Shown here one piece after another: positions 25,760-34,345 of a DNA stretch of 58,494 nt. Source of the DNA: an uncultured Pelagibacteraceae bacterium (GTDB taxonomy: Bacteria; Pseudomonadota; Alphaproteobacteria; Pelagibacterales; Pelagibacteraceae); the NCBI GenBank assembly GCA_905612415.1, contig CAJQRW010000038.1, forward strand, positions 1 to 58,494, in the 5' to 3' direction. A program made the position numbers and the translations under genes. The notes beneath the pieces were generated by a model. That model was not told the origin of the DNA. It saw only the letters and a list, made by a program, of their open reading frames with translations, and made no database searches. How positions within the stretch are numbered: position 1 is the first letter of the stretch; every line of letters starts with the position of its first letter.

Positions 25760-26787
25760 ATTTTTAATCCTAATCTTCCAGTGTAAAGTTTTTTTGAAAC
25801 ACTTTTAAAAAAAACTTTATTTTTAGTATACCAATCAAAAGTTTGTGACAATCCTTCCTCTAAAGATATTCTAGCTTTCCATTTAACAGTTTTTAAAATT
25901 TTACTATTATTGAGTGCGTATCTAAAGTCATGTCCTGGCCTATCTTTTACAAATTTAATTTTTGTATTTTTGCCAATTTTAATAGATTTTTTTTTTGCAA
26001 TAAATAATATTTTTTTTGTAATATTAATATTTGTTAAATTTTGATTTGAACCAACATTATAACTTTCACCTATTTTACCTTTATTAAATAACTTTAATAA
26101 TGCTTCACAATGATCAAACACATGTATCCATTCCCTTGAATTTTTACCTAAACCATATATCGGTAGAGGTTGATTATTTAATATATTGTAAATCAATTTT
26201 GGTATTAATTTTTCAGGAAATTGATTTGGGCCATAATTATTACAGCAGTTAGATATAACTGCAGGTAATTTATAAGTTCTCATATAAGCTCTTACCAAGT
26301 GATCTGCGCTAGCTTTAGAAGCTGAATAGGGAGAGCTAGGAATGTAGGAGGATTCTTCTACCGATCTTGTTCCTTTTTTAATATCACCATAAACTTCATC
26401 AGTAGAAATATGAATTAATTTAATTTTCTTAGAACTTGTTTTAATATATTTTTTTAAAGCTTCAAGAAGATTAAAAACTCCCAAAATATTACTACTAATA
26501 AAATTTTTTGGATTTTCTATAGATCTATCTACATGCGTTTCTGCAGCTAGATTAAAAACTCCATCAGGTTTGTATTTTTTTAATATATGTATTATTTTAT
26601 CTTTATTATTTATGTCACATTTGTAAAACTTATAATTTTTATCTTTAGCTAACTTTTTCAAATTGTATGGATTTGCTGAATAGCTTAATTTGTCTATATT
26701 TATGACAAAGCATTTTTTCTTTAGTAAGTATTTCACTAAGTTGCTTCCTATAAAACCAGATCCACCTGTCACAATAAATTTTTTCAT
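25756..26787 (-). CDS. rfbB: dTDP-glucose 4,6-dehydratase
   Basis: A 343-residue RmlB. The NAD loop GGSGFIG is at 8-14; the catalytic triad regions are ISTDEVYG with T129-D130-E131 and Y154-x3-K158 (YSASK); HVDRSIENP (85-93) and NNYGPNQFPEKLIP match the family. It converts dTDP-glucose to dTDP-4-keto-6-deoxyglucose. Asp-Glu at 130-131 distinguishes it from GDP-mannose dehydratase and epimerases. First gene of the rfbB-rfbA pair and divergent from the GT2 gene at 26869, with 81 bases between. Confidence 0.96.
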   Translation of the reverse strand: MKKFIVTGGSGFIGSNLVKYLLKKKCFVINIDKLSYSANPYNLKKLAKDKNYKFYKCDINNKDKIIHILKKYKPDGVFNLAAETHVDRSIENPKNFISSNILGVFNLLEALKKYIKTSSKKIKLIHISTDEVYGDIKKGTRSVEESSYIPSSPYSASKASADHLVRAYMRTYKLPAVISNCCNNYGPNQFPEKLIPKLIYNILNNQPLPIYGLGKNSREWIHVFDHCEALLKLFNKGKIGESYNVGSNQNLTNINITKKILFIAKKKSIKIGKNTKIKFVKDRPGHDFRYALNNSKILKTVKWKARISLEEGLSQTFDWYTKNKVFFKSVSKKLYTGRLGLKI

Positions 26788-26868
26788 ATTCTAATTTAAA
26801 AAAAAGGTCCTATCTAATAAATTTAAGTGTTAAGATATTAAGATTATAAAATTAATAATGTTTAAATA

Positions 26869-27714
26869 ATGTCAATTAAAGATATAACCATAGTAATAGC
26901 ATCATTTAGAAGCAAAACAAAAATTAAGAAATGCTTAAATTCAATTGACAAAAATTGCCATGTAATTAATGTTGAAAATTCTAATGATCTTGATTTTAAG
27001 AGAGATATTGAGGAAGAATTCCCGAATGTTAAATGCATACTGACAGGAGAAAACCTAGGATATGGAAGAGCTAACAATATTGGAATCAAAGAAATCAAAA
27101 CTAAATATGCTTTAATAATTAATCCTGATACTGAATTATATCCTGAGACTCTTGAAGCTTTTTCACTTTCAGCTCAACAATATCCTGATTTTGCTATTAT
27201 AGGTCCAAATGTTATATACGCAGAAACTAAAACTAAAACTAATTATTCTAAACAACCTAAAATTCATAAAGCAGAAAATGTAAAGGGGTTTGCTATGTTT
27301 TTAAACTTATATGAATTTAAAAACATAGGTTTTTTTGATGAAAAATTTTTCATTTATCTTGAGGAAATCGATTTATGCAAAAGAATAATTAGTAACAATA
27401 AAAAAATTTATTGGGATTCAAATATTCCCATTTTTCATCAAGGAGGTCAATCTCATGATAATTCTATAAATTATGAGATGGAACTTTCAAGAAATTGGCA
27501 TTGGATGTGGTCAACTTTTTATTATAATAAAAAGTATAAAGGTTTTTTGCTTTCTTTTTTAATAATTTTTCCAAAAATGTTGTCAGCCATAACAAAAATT
27601 TTAATTTACTTCTTATTATTGAACAATAATAAAAAAAAAATATATTGCCAAAGGCTTTCTGGCATATTTAATGCAATAATAGGAAAAGATTCTTGGTATC
27701 GTCCAAAAGTTTAA
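26869..27714 (+). CDS. Family 2 glycosyltransferase (paralogue of 748-1617)
   Basis: A 281-residue GT2. TIVIASFRSK (6-15), ENLGYGRANNIGIK (about 63-76), the INPDTELYP donor motif (about 84-92) and GFFDEKFFIYLEEIDLCKR (about 152-170) match rhamnosyltransferase-like enzymes. It shares length, fold order and the C-terminal RNWHWMWSTFYY region with the gene at 748. Likely transfers a dTDP-linked deoxysugar in the cytoplasm. The next gene follows after 39 bases. Confidence 0.83.
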   Translation: MSIKDITIVIASFRSKTKIKKCLNSIDKNCHVINVENSNDLDFKRDIEEEFPNVKCILTGENLGYGRANNIGIKEIKTKYALIINPDTELYPETLEAFSLSAQQYPDFAIIGPNVIYAETKTKTNYSKQPKIHKAENVKGFAMFLNLYEFKNIGFFDEKFFIYLEEIDLCKRIISNNKKIYWDSNIPIFHQGGQSHDNSINYEMELSRNWHWMWSTFYYNKKYKGFLLSFLIIFPKMLSAITKILIYFLLLNNNKKKIYCQRLSGIFNAIIGKDSWYRPKV

Positions 27715-27753
27715 TTATTGATTTATAGCAATTAAAAATATACAAAACTTCAA

Positions 27754-28770
27754 ATGACAAAATCTATTAAAAAAATTTTAGTTACGGGAGTGGCTGGTTT
27801 TTTAGGTTCACATTTAGCTGAAAAATTATCTGAACTAAAATATGAAGTAGTAGGCGTAGATAATATGCTTGGTGGATATAAAGATAATATACCTAAAAAT
27901 ATTGATTTTCATAATTTGGATTGTTGTGATTTAAATAAAATGAATAAAATAATGAAAGATGTTGATGTCGTCTATCATTGCGCTGCTACTGCTCATGAAG
28001 GCTTATCAGTTTTTTCCCCTGTTGAAATTACAAAAAATAATTATATGGCTTCAGTATCTGTTTTTACTTCTGCTGTTGTTAATAAAGTAAAAAGAATAAT
28101 ATTTTGTTCTTCTATGGCGCGATATGGAGATCAACAAACACCATTTACAGAAGACATGATTCCTAAACCGATTGATCCATATGCTATTTCCAAAGTTGCT
28201 GCTGAAAGTGTTTTAATAAATCTTTGTGACTTAAATAATATTGAATGGGTAATAGCTGTTCCACATAATATAATAGGACCTAGACAGAAATATGATGACC
28301 CTTTTAGAAATGTTGTTTCAATAATGCTAAATAGGATGATGCAAAAAAAAGCACCTTTGATTTATGGTGATGGAAACCAAAAGAGATGTTTTTCTTATAT
28401 CGATGATTGTATTAGTTGTTTATTACCAATGCTAGATCAAAAAAATTTACATAAGCAGGTTATAAATATTGGTCCAGATGAAGAATTTGTTACAATTAAT
28501 GAAGTTTCTGAAATATGTTCAAATATTACAGGTAGTAATTTAAAGCCTATACATAAAAAAGATAGACCCAGGGAAGTTAAGCATGCAACATGTTCTGCAG
28601 ATAAGGCAAGAAAATTACTAAACTATAAAACAACAGTAGATTTAAAAAGCGGGATTACAAAAACCTACGAATATATAAAAAAAAGAGGGAGCAAACCTTT
28701 CGAATATTATATAAATATAGAGATTAACAACGAACTTACACCAGAAGTTTGGACTAAAAAGGAACTTTAA
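27754..28770 (+). CDS. NAD-dependent nucleotide-sugar epimerase/dehydratase
   Basis: A 338-residue extended SDR of the UDP-glucose 4-epimerase-like group: TGVAGFLG (11-18), YHCAATAHEG with the NAD-binding segment (74-83), IIFCSSMARYGD (115-126) and Y143-x3-K147 (YAISK). RYGDQQTPFTEDM resembles the GalE/WbpP-type substrate loop. It would interconvert a UDP- or dTDP-sugar for the polysaccharide; which one is unclear. Its last 4 bases overlap the end of the convergent apt gene. Confidence 0.83.
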   Translation: MTKSIKKILVTGVAGFLGSHLAEKLSELKYEVVGVDNMLGGYKDNIPKNIDFHNLDCCDLNKMNKIMKDVDVVYHCAATAHEGLSVFSPVEITKNNYMASVSVFTSAVVNKVKRIIFCSSMARYGDQQTPFTEDMIPKPIDPYAISKVAAESVLINLCDLNNIEWVIAVPHNIIGPRQKYDDPFRNVVSIMLNRMMQKKAPLIYGDGNQKRCFSYIDDCISCLLPMLDQKNLHKQVINIGPDEEFVTINEVSEICSNITGSNLKPIHKKDRPREVKHATCSADKARKLLNYKTTVDLKSGITKTYEYIKKRGSKPFEYYINIEINNELTPEVWTKKEL

Positions 28771-29294
28771 TGACCAGGAAAATCCATTAAAGAAAAAGTT
28801 TTATACCCTTTTTGTTCAAGTGATTTTTTTCCACCCAAATCAAATAAATTAATAGCGAATACAAAACCCAAAACTTTTCCACCAGATTTTTCAACCAGCT
28901 TAGCTGCCGCTTCTGCTGTTCCACCGGTAGCTATTAAATCATCGACTATAATTACTTTTTCACCAGTTGATATCGAGTCTTTATGAATTTCCAAGGTAGC
29001 TTTTCCATACTCCAGTTCAAAATCTACTGAATATTTTTCAGCAGGCAGCTTGTTTTTTTTTCTCATTAAAATATTTGGTTTTGATAGATTATAAGAAAGA
29101 GGAGAAGAAAATATAAAACCACGAGATTCAATTCCTGCTATTTTATCACAATTTAGCGTATCTACTATTTTAGACATTTGATCTATACATTCTTTAAAAG
29201 CACCTTTATCTTTTATTAATGTGGTTATGTCTCTAAACAGGACCCCTTTTTTAGGGTAATCTTGAATTGAGCGTATGTATTTTTTTAAGTCCAT
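28767..29294 (-). CDS. apt: Adenine phosphoribosyltransferase
   Basis: A 175-residue Apt. The PRPP-binding motif VIIVDDLIATGGTA is at 114-127, and YPKKGVLFRDIT (13-24) and GIESRGFIF (54-62) are conserved Apt segments. It makes AMP from adenine and PRPP. It is divergent from mtnP with 49 bases between, containing AT-rich sequence with a TATAAT. MtnP releases adenine, so the pair would salvage the purine from methylthioadenosine. Cytoplasmic; the ATG at 29294 gives the family's normal N-terminus. Confidence 0.95.
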   Translation of the reverse strand: MDLKKYIRSIQDYPKKGVLFRDITTLIKDKGAFKECIDQMSKIVDTLNCDKIAGIESRGFIFSSPLSYNLSKPNILMRKKNKLPAEKYSVDFELEYGKATLEIHKDSISTGEKVIIVDDLIATGGTAEAAAKLVEKSGGKVLGFVFAINLFDLGGKKSLEQKGYKTFSLMDFPGH

Positions 29295-29343
29295 TTTTTA
29301 GCTTCAAAATTAATAAAAAAGAACATACTAATTATAATAATTT

Positions 29344-30216
29344 ATGACAAAAAACAAACTGGCAATTATAGGAGGGAGCGGCCTTTATGATATAGAAGGA
29401 TCGGAAGAACCAACCTGGAAATCTTTATCAACTCCGTGGGGAAAACCTTCTGATGAAATATTAACTTTTAAATATAAAGAAAATGAAGTTTGCTTTTTAC
29501 CACGTCATGCACGAGGACATAAAATTTCACCTTCTAATATTAATTTCAGAGCTAACATTGATGCTTTAAAGCAACTAGGAGTTACTGATATTGTTTCAGT
29601 ATCTGCTGTAGGATCGCTAAAAGAAGATTTGCCACCAGGAAAATTTGTAATAATTGATCAATTTATAGATAGAACTTTTGATAGAAAAAAAACCTTTTTT
29701 GATGAAGATATTGTTGCTCATGTATCTATGGCCCACCCAACATCAAATGGATTAATGAATGCTTGTGAGGAAGCAATAAAGAAAGAAAAAATAGATTATC
29801 AAAGGGGCGGAACTTACGTAGTTATGGAAGGTCCTCAATTTTCCACATTAGCAGAATCCAATTTGTATAGATCATGGAAAGCAGATGTTATTGGAATGAC
29901 AAATATGCCTGAAGCAAAATTAGCAAGAGAAGCTGAAATTAGATATGCATCTGTCTCTATGGTGACTGATTATGATTGTTGGCACGCAGATCATGAAAAT
30001 GTTGACGTTCAAACTGTTATTAAAGTTTTATTAGGCAATGCCGCTAAAGCTAAAAATATGGTTAAAAATATTATTGAAAATTTTGAAAATCACATAGATC
30101 CTAAAGACCCAACAAATAATTGTTTAGATGTAGCGATAATAACAGCTCCTGAAAAAAGAATTCAAAAAACTAAAGATAAATTAAAAACAATAGCGGGCAG
30201 AATACTCAATAAATGA
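29344..30216 (+). CDS. mtnP: S-methyl-5'-thioadenosine phosphorylase
   Basis: A 290-residue MTAP. GGSGLYDIEG (9-18) is the phosphate loop, FLPRHARGHKISPSNINFRANI (about 50-72) and VVMEGPQFSTLAES (about 160-173) bind phosphate and ribose, and TDYDCWHAD (about 215-223) supplies the base-binding aspartates. Reaction: methylthioadenosine + Pi to adenine + methylthioribose-1-phosphate. MTA comes from spermidine synthesis, carried out by the SpeD-SpeE fusion 4 kb downstream. The stop overlaps mtnA by 4 bases. Confidence 0.94.
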   Translation: MTKNKLAIIGGSGLYDIEGSEEPTWKSLSTPWGKPSDEILTFKYKENEVCFLPRHARGHKISPSNINFRANIDALKQLGVTDIVSVSAVGSLKEDLPPGKFVIIDQFIDRTFDRKKTFFDEDIVAHVSMAHPTSNGLMNACEEAIKKEKIDYQRGGTYVVMEGPQFSTLAESNLYRSWKADVIGMTNMPEAKLAREAEIRYASVSMVTDYDCWHADHENVDVQTVIKVLLGNAAKAKNMVKNIIENFENHIDPKDPTNNCLDVAIITAPEKRIQKTKDKLKTIAGRILNK

Positions 30217-31289
30217 AAGTAGAAGGAAAAGAATATCGTACAATTTGGTTTGATGAGAAAAGTCAAACAGTTAAAATTATTGACCAAACAAAACTTCCAC
30301 ATCAATTTATAATTAAAGATCTCAAAACAATAAAAGACGCAATTAATGCAATTAAAATTATGGAGGTTAGGGGAGCCCCATTAATAGGTGGGACGGCAGC
30401 CTATGGAATTGTTTTAGCTATTATGGAGAAAAATGATCCTAATTTTATTAAACAAAGCTCACAAGATTTAATTAAATCTAGGCCCACAGCTATTAATTTA
30501 AAATGGGCTGTAGATCGAATGATGAACAAATTATCAGGAGTTAATAATAACGAGTTATTAAAAGTGGCATTAGATGAAGCTAAGGAAATTTGTGATGAAG
30601 ATGTTAAATTTTCTGAAAGCATTGGATTAAATGGATTAAAAATTATAGAAGAAATTTATAATAAAAAGAAAGATACAGTAAACATTTTAACCCATTGCAA
30701 TGCAGGTTGGCTTGCAACAATTAATTGGGGTACAGCAACTTCCCCGATTTATCATGCACATAAAAAAGGAATTCCGGTTCATGTATGGGTTGATGAAACA
30801 AGACCAAGAAACCAAGGTGCAAATTTAACTTCTTACGAATTAAATGAAGAAGAAGTTCCCAATACAATTATTGCAGATAATACAGGAGGAATATTAATGC
30901 AAAGAGGAGAGGTTGATATGTGTATAGTTGGAACTGATAGAACCTTATCGACTGGAGATGTTTGCAATAAAATTGGAACTTACTTAAAAGCTTTAGCTGC
31001 TCATGATAATAATGTTCCTTTTTATGTTGCTTTACCAAGCTCAACAATAGATTGGGATATAAAAGATTTTAAAGATATTCCAATTGAAGAGAGAAATTCA
31101 GAAGAATTAACACATATTGAAGGATTGGATAAAGATAAGAAACTTCAAAAAATATTAATTTATCCACAGAATAGCAAAGCAAAGAATCTAGCTTTTGATG
31201 TAACACCTGCTAAGTATGTAACCGGGCTAATTACTGAAAAAGGTATTTGCGAAGCATCAGAAAAAGGATTGAAAGGATTATTTAAATGA
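30213..31289 (+). CDS. mtnA: S-methyl-5-thioribose-1-phosphate isomerase
   Basis: A 358-residue MtnA. The catalytic Cys162 (THCNAGWLAT) and Asp242 (VGTDRTLSTGD) are present, with RGAP at 53-56 and DETRPRNQGANLTSYEL (194-210). It isomerises methylthioribose-1-phosphate to methylthioribulose-1-phosphate. This step is normally followed by MtnB/C/D, which are not present here; a class II aldolase-SDR fusion lies 0.9 kb downstream instead. Coupled by overlaps to mtnP and to the hydrolase gene at 31286. Confidence 0.95.
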   Translation: MKVEGKEYRTIWFDEKSQTVKIIDQTKLPHQFIIKDLKTIKDAINAIKIMEVRGAPLIGGTAAYGIVLAIMEKNDPNFIKQSSQDLIKSRPTAINLKWAVDRMMNKLSGVNNNELLKVALDEAKEICDEDVKFSESIGLNGLKIIEEIYNKKKDTVNILTHCNAGWLATINWGTATSPIYHAHKKGIPVHVWVDETRPRNQGANLTSYELNEEEVPNTIIADNTGGILMQRGEVDMCIVGTDRTLSTGDVCNKIGTYLKALAAHDNNVPFYVALPSSTIDWDIKDFKDIPIEERNSEELTHIEGLDKDKKLQKILIYPQNSKAKNLAFDVTPAKYVTGLITEKGICEASEKGLKGLFK

Positions 31290-32215
31290 AAAAATTATTA
31301 TTAATAATTTTTTTTTTAACAATTACACAAACCTCATATGCAAACTCTATTGAATATAAGGGATTAGAAAAATTATCTAAAAATAATACCTTTATAGATA
31401 ATAAAGGCAAACCTTATTCTGTAGAACAAATTTTAAATAAAAAAAATTCAATTTTAATAATTTATAATCATGGAAGTGGGCAAGATACAAAATTAGATTC
31501 TTGTAAGGCCAAACCTAAATCTGGTTACATATGGGATGGCGCTGTAGTTCCTGCCATTTTAAAATTACATAATGAAAAAATAAAAGGATTAGAAGTTAAA
31601 ATATATCGTCTATGCTCAGGAGTTCGAGGAATGACTGTAGAAAATCAAAAAAAATACCGAAAACAATTTAAATCAAAGGGAAAAATTAAACTAGTAGATG
31701 AGTTTAAAAATTTAAAAAGACAAAATATAATTATAAATGAAGTAGAAAAACTTAAAAAATTAGGTTTTGAAAATATTGTTCTTGCAGGATGGTCTGCTGG
31801 TGGCTGGGCTTCTTTAAACCTTAAATCAAGATTTCCAGATAAAATAAAAGGTGTAATTGCTATAAATCCTGCTTTTGCTGGACCAAAAAAAGAATGGCAA
31901 AAAAAATACCCTGAGTGGGGAGCTTTTAGAAAACTTCAGGTTAATATACTTAATCAATCTAATTCTTTGAATGCTATTCTTTTTGCTCATAATAAAGATG
32001 TGTTTGAAGATCCTGATACGCTATCTTTTTTTAAAAATTTTAAGGATTTACAATTAATTGATTATAGTGAGTTAAAACCCACATCTTGCAATTGGGCTGA
32101 TGTAAATAAAAAAATGGAATCTAATAACGGGCATGATATTCCACAATCATCCTGTTTTACAAAATTTATAGATAAAAAAAATTATTTTATTAATTATTTA
32201 GAAAGTATATTTTGA
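31286..32215 (+). CDS. Secreted alpha/beta hydrolase (dienelactone hydrolase-like)
   Basis: A 309-residue protein with a cleavable-looking signal peptide (residues 1-19, ending TSYA). It has the alpha/beta-hydrolase strand LIIYNHGSGQD (57-67, oxyanion region), the nucleophile elbow GWSAGGW with Ser170, and a late NNGHDIPQSSC with the probable catalytic His. Several cysteines suit a periplasmic location. The start overlaps mtnA by 4 bases, so it is translated with the methionine-salvage genes although a periplasmic hydrolase has no obvious step there. The substrate is unknown. Confidence 0.75.
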   Translation: MKKLLLIIFFLTITQTSYANSIEYKGLEKLSKNNTFIDNKGKPYSVEQILNKKNSILIIYNHGSGQDTKLDSCKAKPKSGYIWDGAVVPAILKLHNEKIKGLEVKIYRLCSGVRGMTVENQKKYRKQFKSKGKIKLVDEFKNLKRQNIIINEVEKLKKLGFENIVLAGWSAGGWASLNLKSRFPDKIKGVIAINPAFAGPKKEWQKKYPEWGAFRKLQVNILNQSNSLNAILFAHNKDVFEDPDTLSFFKNFKDLQLIDYSELKPTSCNWADVNKKMESNNGHDIPQSSCFTKFIDKKNYFINYLESIF

Positions 32216-32223
32216 AAAATAAT

Positions 32224-34260
32224 TTATCTTAAAGAAGCTGCTATATTACCACCGTCAACTGTAAGAACCGCACCAGTAGTTTTTTTAGAAGTAGCTAAAT
32301 GAAAGAAGGCTTTAGCAACATCTTCTGCCTTCACTTCATCTAACAAAAGGTTTCCACGCATATAATTATCTTCAGAGACAGATCTAGCCTTCGCTCTAGT
32401 CTTAATCATTTTATCTGTCATTAGACCACTTCTAATTCTATCTGCATTAACACCGTTAGATCTAATTCCGTAAGATCCGTAATCAACAGCATATTGTTTA
32501 CATAAACTTAATAAAGCAGACTTAGGTAAACCATAAGGACCAAAGTTTTTCCCAGGATTCACAGCTTGTTTTGAAATATTAAAAAGCAAACAACCATTGA
32601 TATTCTGTTGTTTCATTATTTTAACAGCCTCAGAAGCACAGTTTTGGTGAGAAAAGAAATTAATTTCAAAACTCTTTCTTAAATGTTTATCACTTACTTC
32701 GCCTATCGCACCTCCAGGAGCCGTCCCAGCGTTTGAAATTAAAATATCAATACCACCAAATTTTTCACAGATTTGTTTAAAAGAATTTTTAACACTTTTT
32801 TTATTTGTTACATCACAATGAATACAGAGATCATTAATTTTATTTTTTAAATTATTTAGTCTTTCTAAGTTATTATCTAGCAAAACAACTTCAGCACCAT
32901 AACCTTTAAACATTTTATAAGTCTCAAAACCAATAGTTCCGGTAGCACCCGAAACAACAACAACATTACCCTCCAGGAGTTTTTTTTGTTTATTTATCTT
33001 AGCTTGTTCTAGAGACCAATATTCAACTTCGAAAAGATCTTTTTCTGGTATAAATTTGAACTTAGAAGTTTCTTCTATAGACGAAATAACTTTTGCGTTT
33101 GTTTCGGTCAAATCTCCAGCAATTTTTGCTGCATTCAAATCTTTACCAACAGTAAATACACCTACATTTTGAACTAATACAACTCTAGGAGAAGTATCTA
33201 GCATCACTTTTTTACCTTTAACTTTTTTCTTATTTTTATTGAAATAACTAATATATTTTTTTCTATATTGCGTCATAGCTTTTTGAGCTATATTTTTAAA
33301 ATCATTTAAAGTTGAATTTTTCTTTGGTGTTATTATTAAAGGAAAAGGTTTTACTCTAATTACATGATCTGGTGTCGCGGTACCTTTTGTAGAGTAAGTT
33401 CGTACATTCTTTCCGTTTACAAAATATTTTAAGTGATTGTTTGATTTATAATTAACTATAAATTTTCGCTCTGGATGATTGTCTGATAATAGACCCCTTA
33501 TTATAGGAGCTATTTCATGAGGTTCAAATTTTGTGGAGAATTTCTTTATTTGTTTTATTTTTTTAACTTTTAGTTTTTTAACTGCACGTTCTGCTTGAGA
33601 TACATATTTTATCATCAAACTGTAGGCTTCCTTAGCATCATTCGCAAAAGTAAATATTCCGTGGTTCATTAATATAAGGCAATTTATTTTTGGGTTTTTT
33701 GCATAAATTTCATAAACTTTTTTTGCTAACATAAAACCTGGCATCACATAAGGGACTAAGGCGACTTTATCTCCAAAGATTTTATTGCAAAGTTTAAATC
33801 CTTCTGGTCTGTTAGTAACATTTAGAATTGCATCTGCATGTGTGTGGTCTACAAATTTAAATGGCAAAAAAGCATGTAAAAATGTTTCAACAGATGGGTT
33901 TGGTGATTTAATATTAATAAGATTTCTCTTTTGAAAGCTCACCATATCTTCATCAGATAGATATTTTTTATTTTTAAGGCTTAGTAGTGGATTTAATTTA
34001 ACAGCTGGTAAACCTTCAGGTTCAATTTCACCCATATCCCAACCACTGCCTTTAACACACAACACATCATATCTTTTACCATCAATGTCATTAATAGATG
34101 TTTTTACTGACGTGTTACCACCCCCGTGAAGAACTAACTCGTTATTTCTTCCTAAAAGTCTGGTTGTATAGACTCTCAAAGCTAGATCTTTTGAAATACC
34201 GATATTTTTATACCTGTTGATATATTTTCTTGCAGCAACTGAAGACCAATTATTTTTCAA
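32224..34260 (-). CDS. Bifunctional class II aldolase / short-chain dehydrogenase fusion
   Basis: A 678-residue fusion. Residues 1-410 form a class II (fuculose/rhamnulose-1-phosphate type) aldolase: LHGGGNTSVK (44-53), E125, the zinc histidines H139 and H141 (HTHAD) and H200 (MNHG). Residues 430-678 form an SDR: SGATGTIG (437-444), NAG (510-512), Ser563 and Y576-x3-K580 (YGLPK). The overall plan matches the RhaD rhamnulose-1-phosphate aldolase/lactaldehyde dehydrogenase fusions of alphaproteobacteria. The aldolase yields DHAP plus an aldehyde that the SDR would oxidise or reduce. The start is a TTG at 34260, supported by AGGAG 8 bases upstream (34269-34273). It is convergent with the hydrolase and divergent from speD-speE. 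Confidence 0.88.
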   Translation of the reverse strand: MKNNWSSVAARKYINRYKNIGISKDLALRVYTTRLLGRNNELVLHGGGNTSVKTSINDIDGKRYDVLCVKGSGWDMGEIEPEGLPAVKLNPLLSLKNKKYLSDEDMVSFQKRNLINIKSPNPSVETFLHAFLPFKFVDHTHADAILNVTNRPEGFKLCNKIFGDKVALVPYVMPGFMLAKKVYEIYAKNPKINCLILMNHGIFTFANDAKEAYSLMIKYVSQAERAVKKLKVKKIKQIKKFSTKFEPHEIAPIIRGLLSDNHPERKFIVNYKSNNHLKYFVNGKNVRTYSTKGTATPDHVIRVKPFPLIITPKKNSTLNDFKNIAQKAMTQYRKKYISYFNKNKKKVKGKKVMLDTSPRVVLVQNVGVFTVGKDLNAAKIAGDLTETNAKVISSIEETSKFKFIPEKDLFEVEYWSLEQAKINKQKKLLEGNVVVVSGATGTIGFETYKMFKGYGAEVVLLDNNLERLNNLKNKINDLCIHCDVTNKKSVKNSFKQICEKFGGIDILISNAGTAPGGAIGEVSDKHLRKSFEINFFSHQNCASEAVKIMKQQNINGCLLFNISKQAVNPGKNFGPYGLPKSALLSLCKQYAVDYGSYGIRSNGVNADRIRSGLMTDKMIKTRAKARSVSEDNYMRGNLLLDEVKAEDVAKAFFHLATSKKTTGAVLTVDGGNIAASLR

Positions 34261-34345
34261 AATTTAAACTCCTAGCACTTATTAACAGCCTATTTTTTAG
34301 TTGTCATATAAAAAATAACAAGTATAAAAAATATAAGGGTATTAT

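Noticed and set aside
34261-34345. A SAM-responsive riboswitch before speD-speE or mtnP
   Set aside because: Both leaders are short (85 and 49 bases), A/T-rich, and I could not find paired stems or the conserved cores of known SAM riboswitches.
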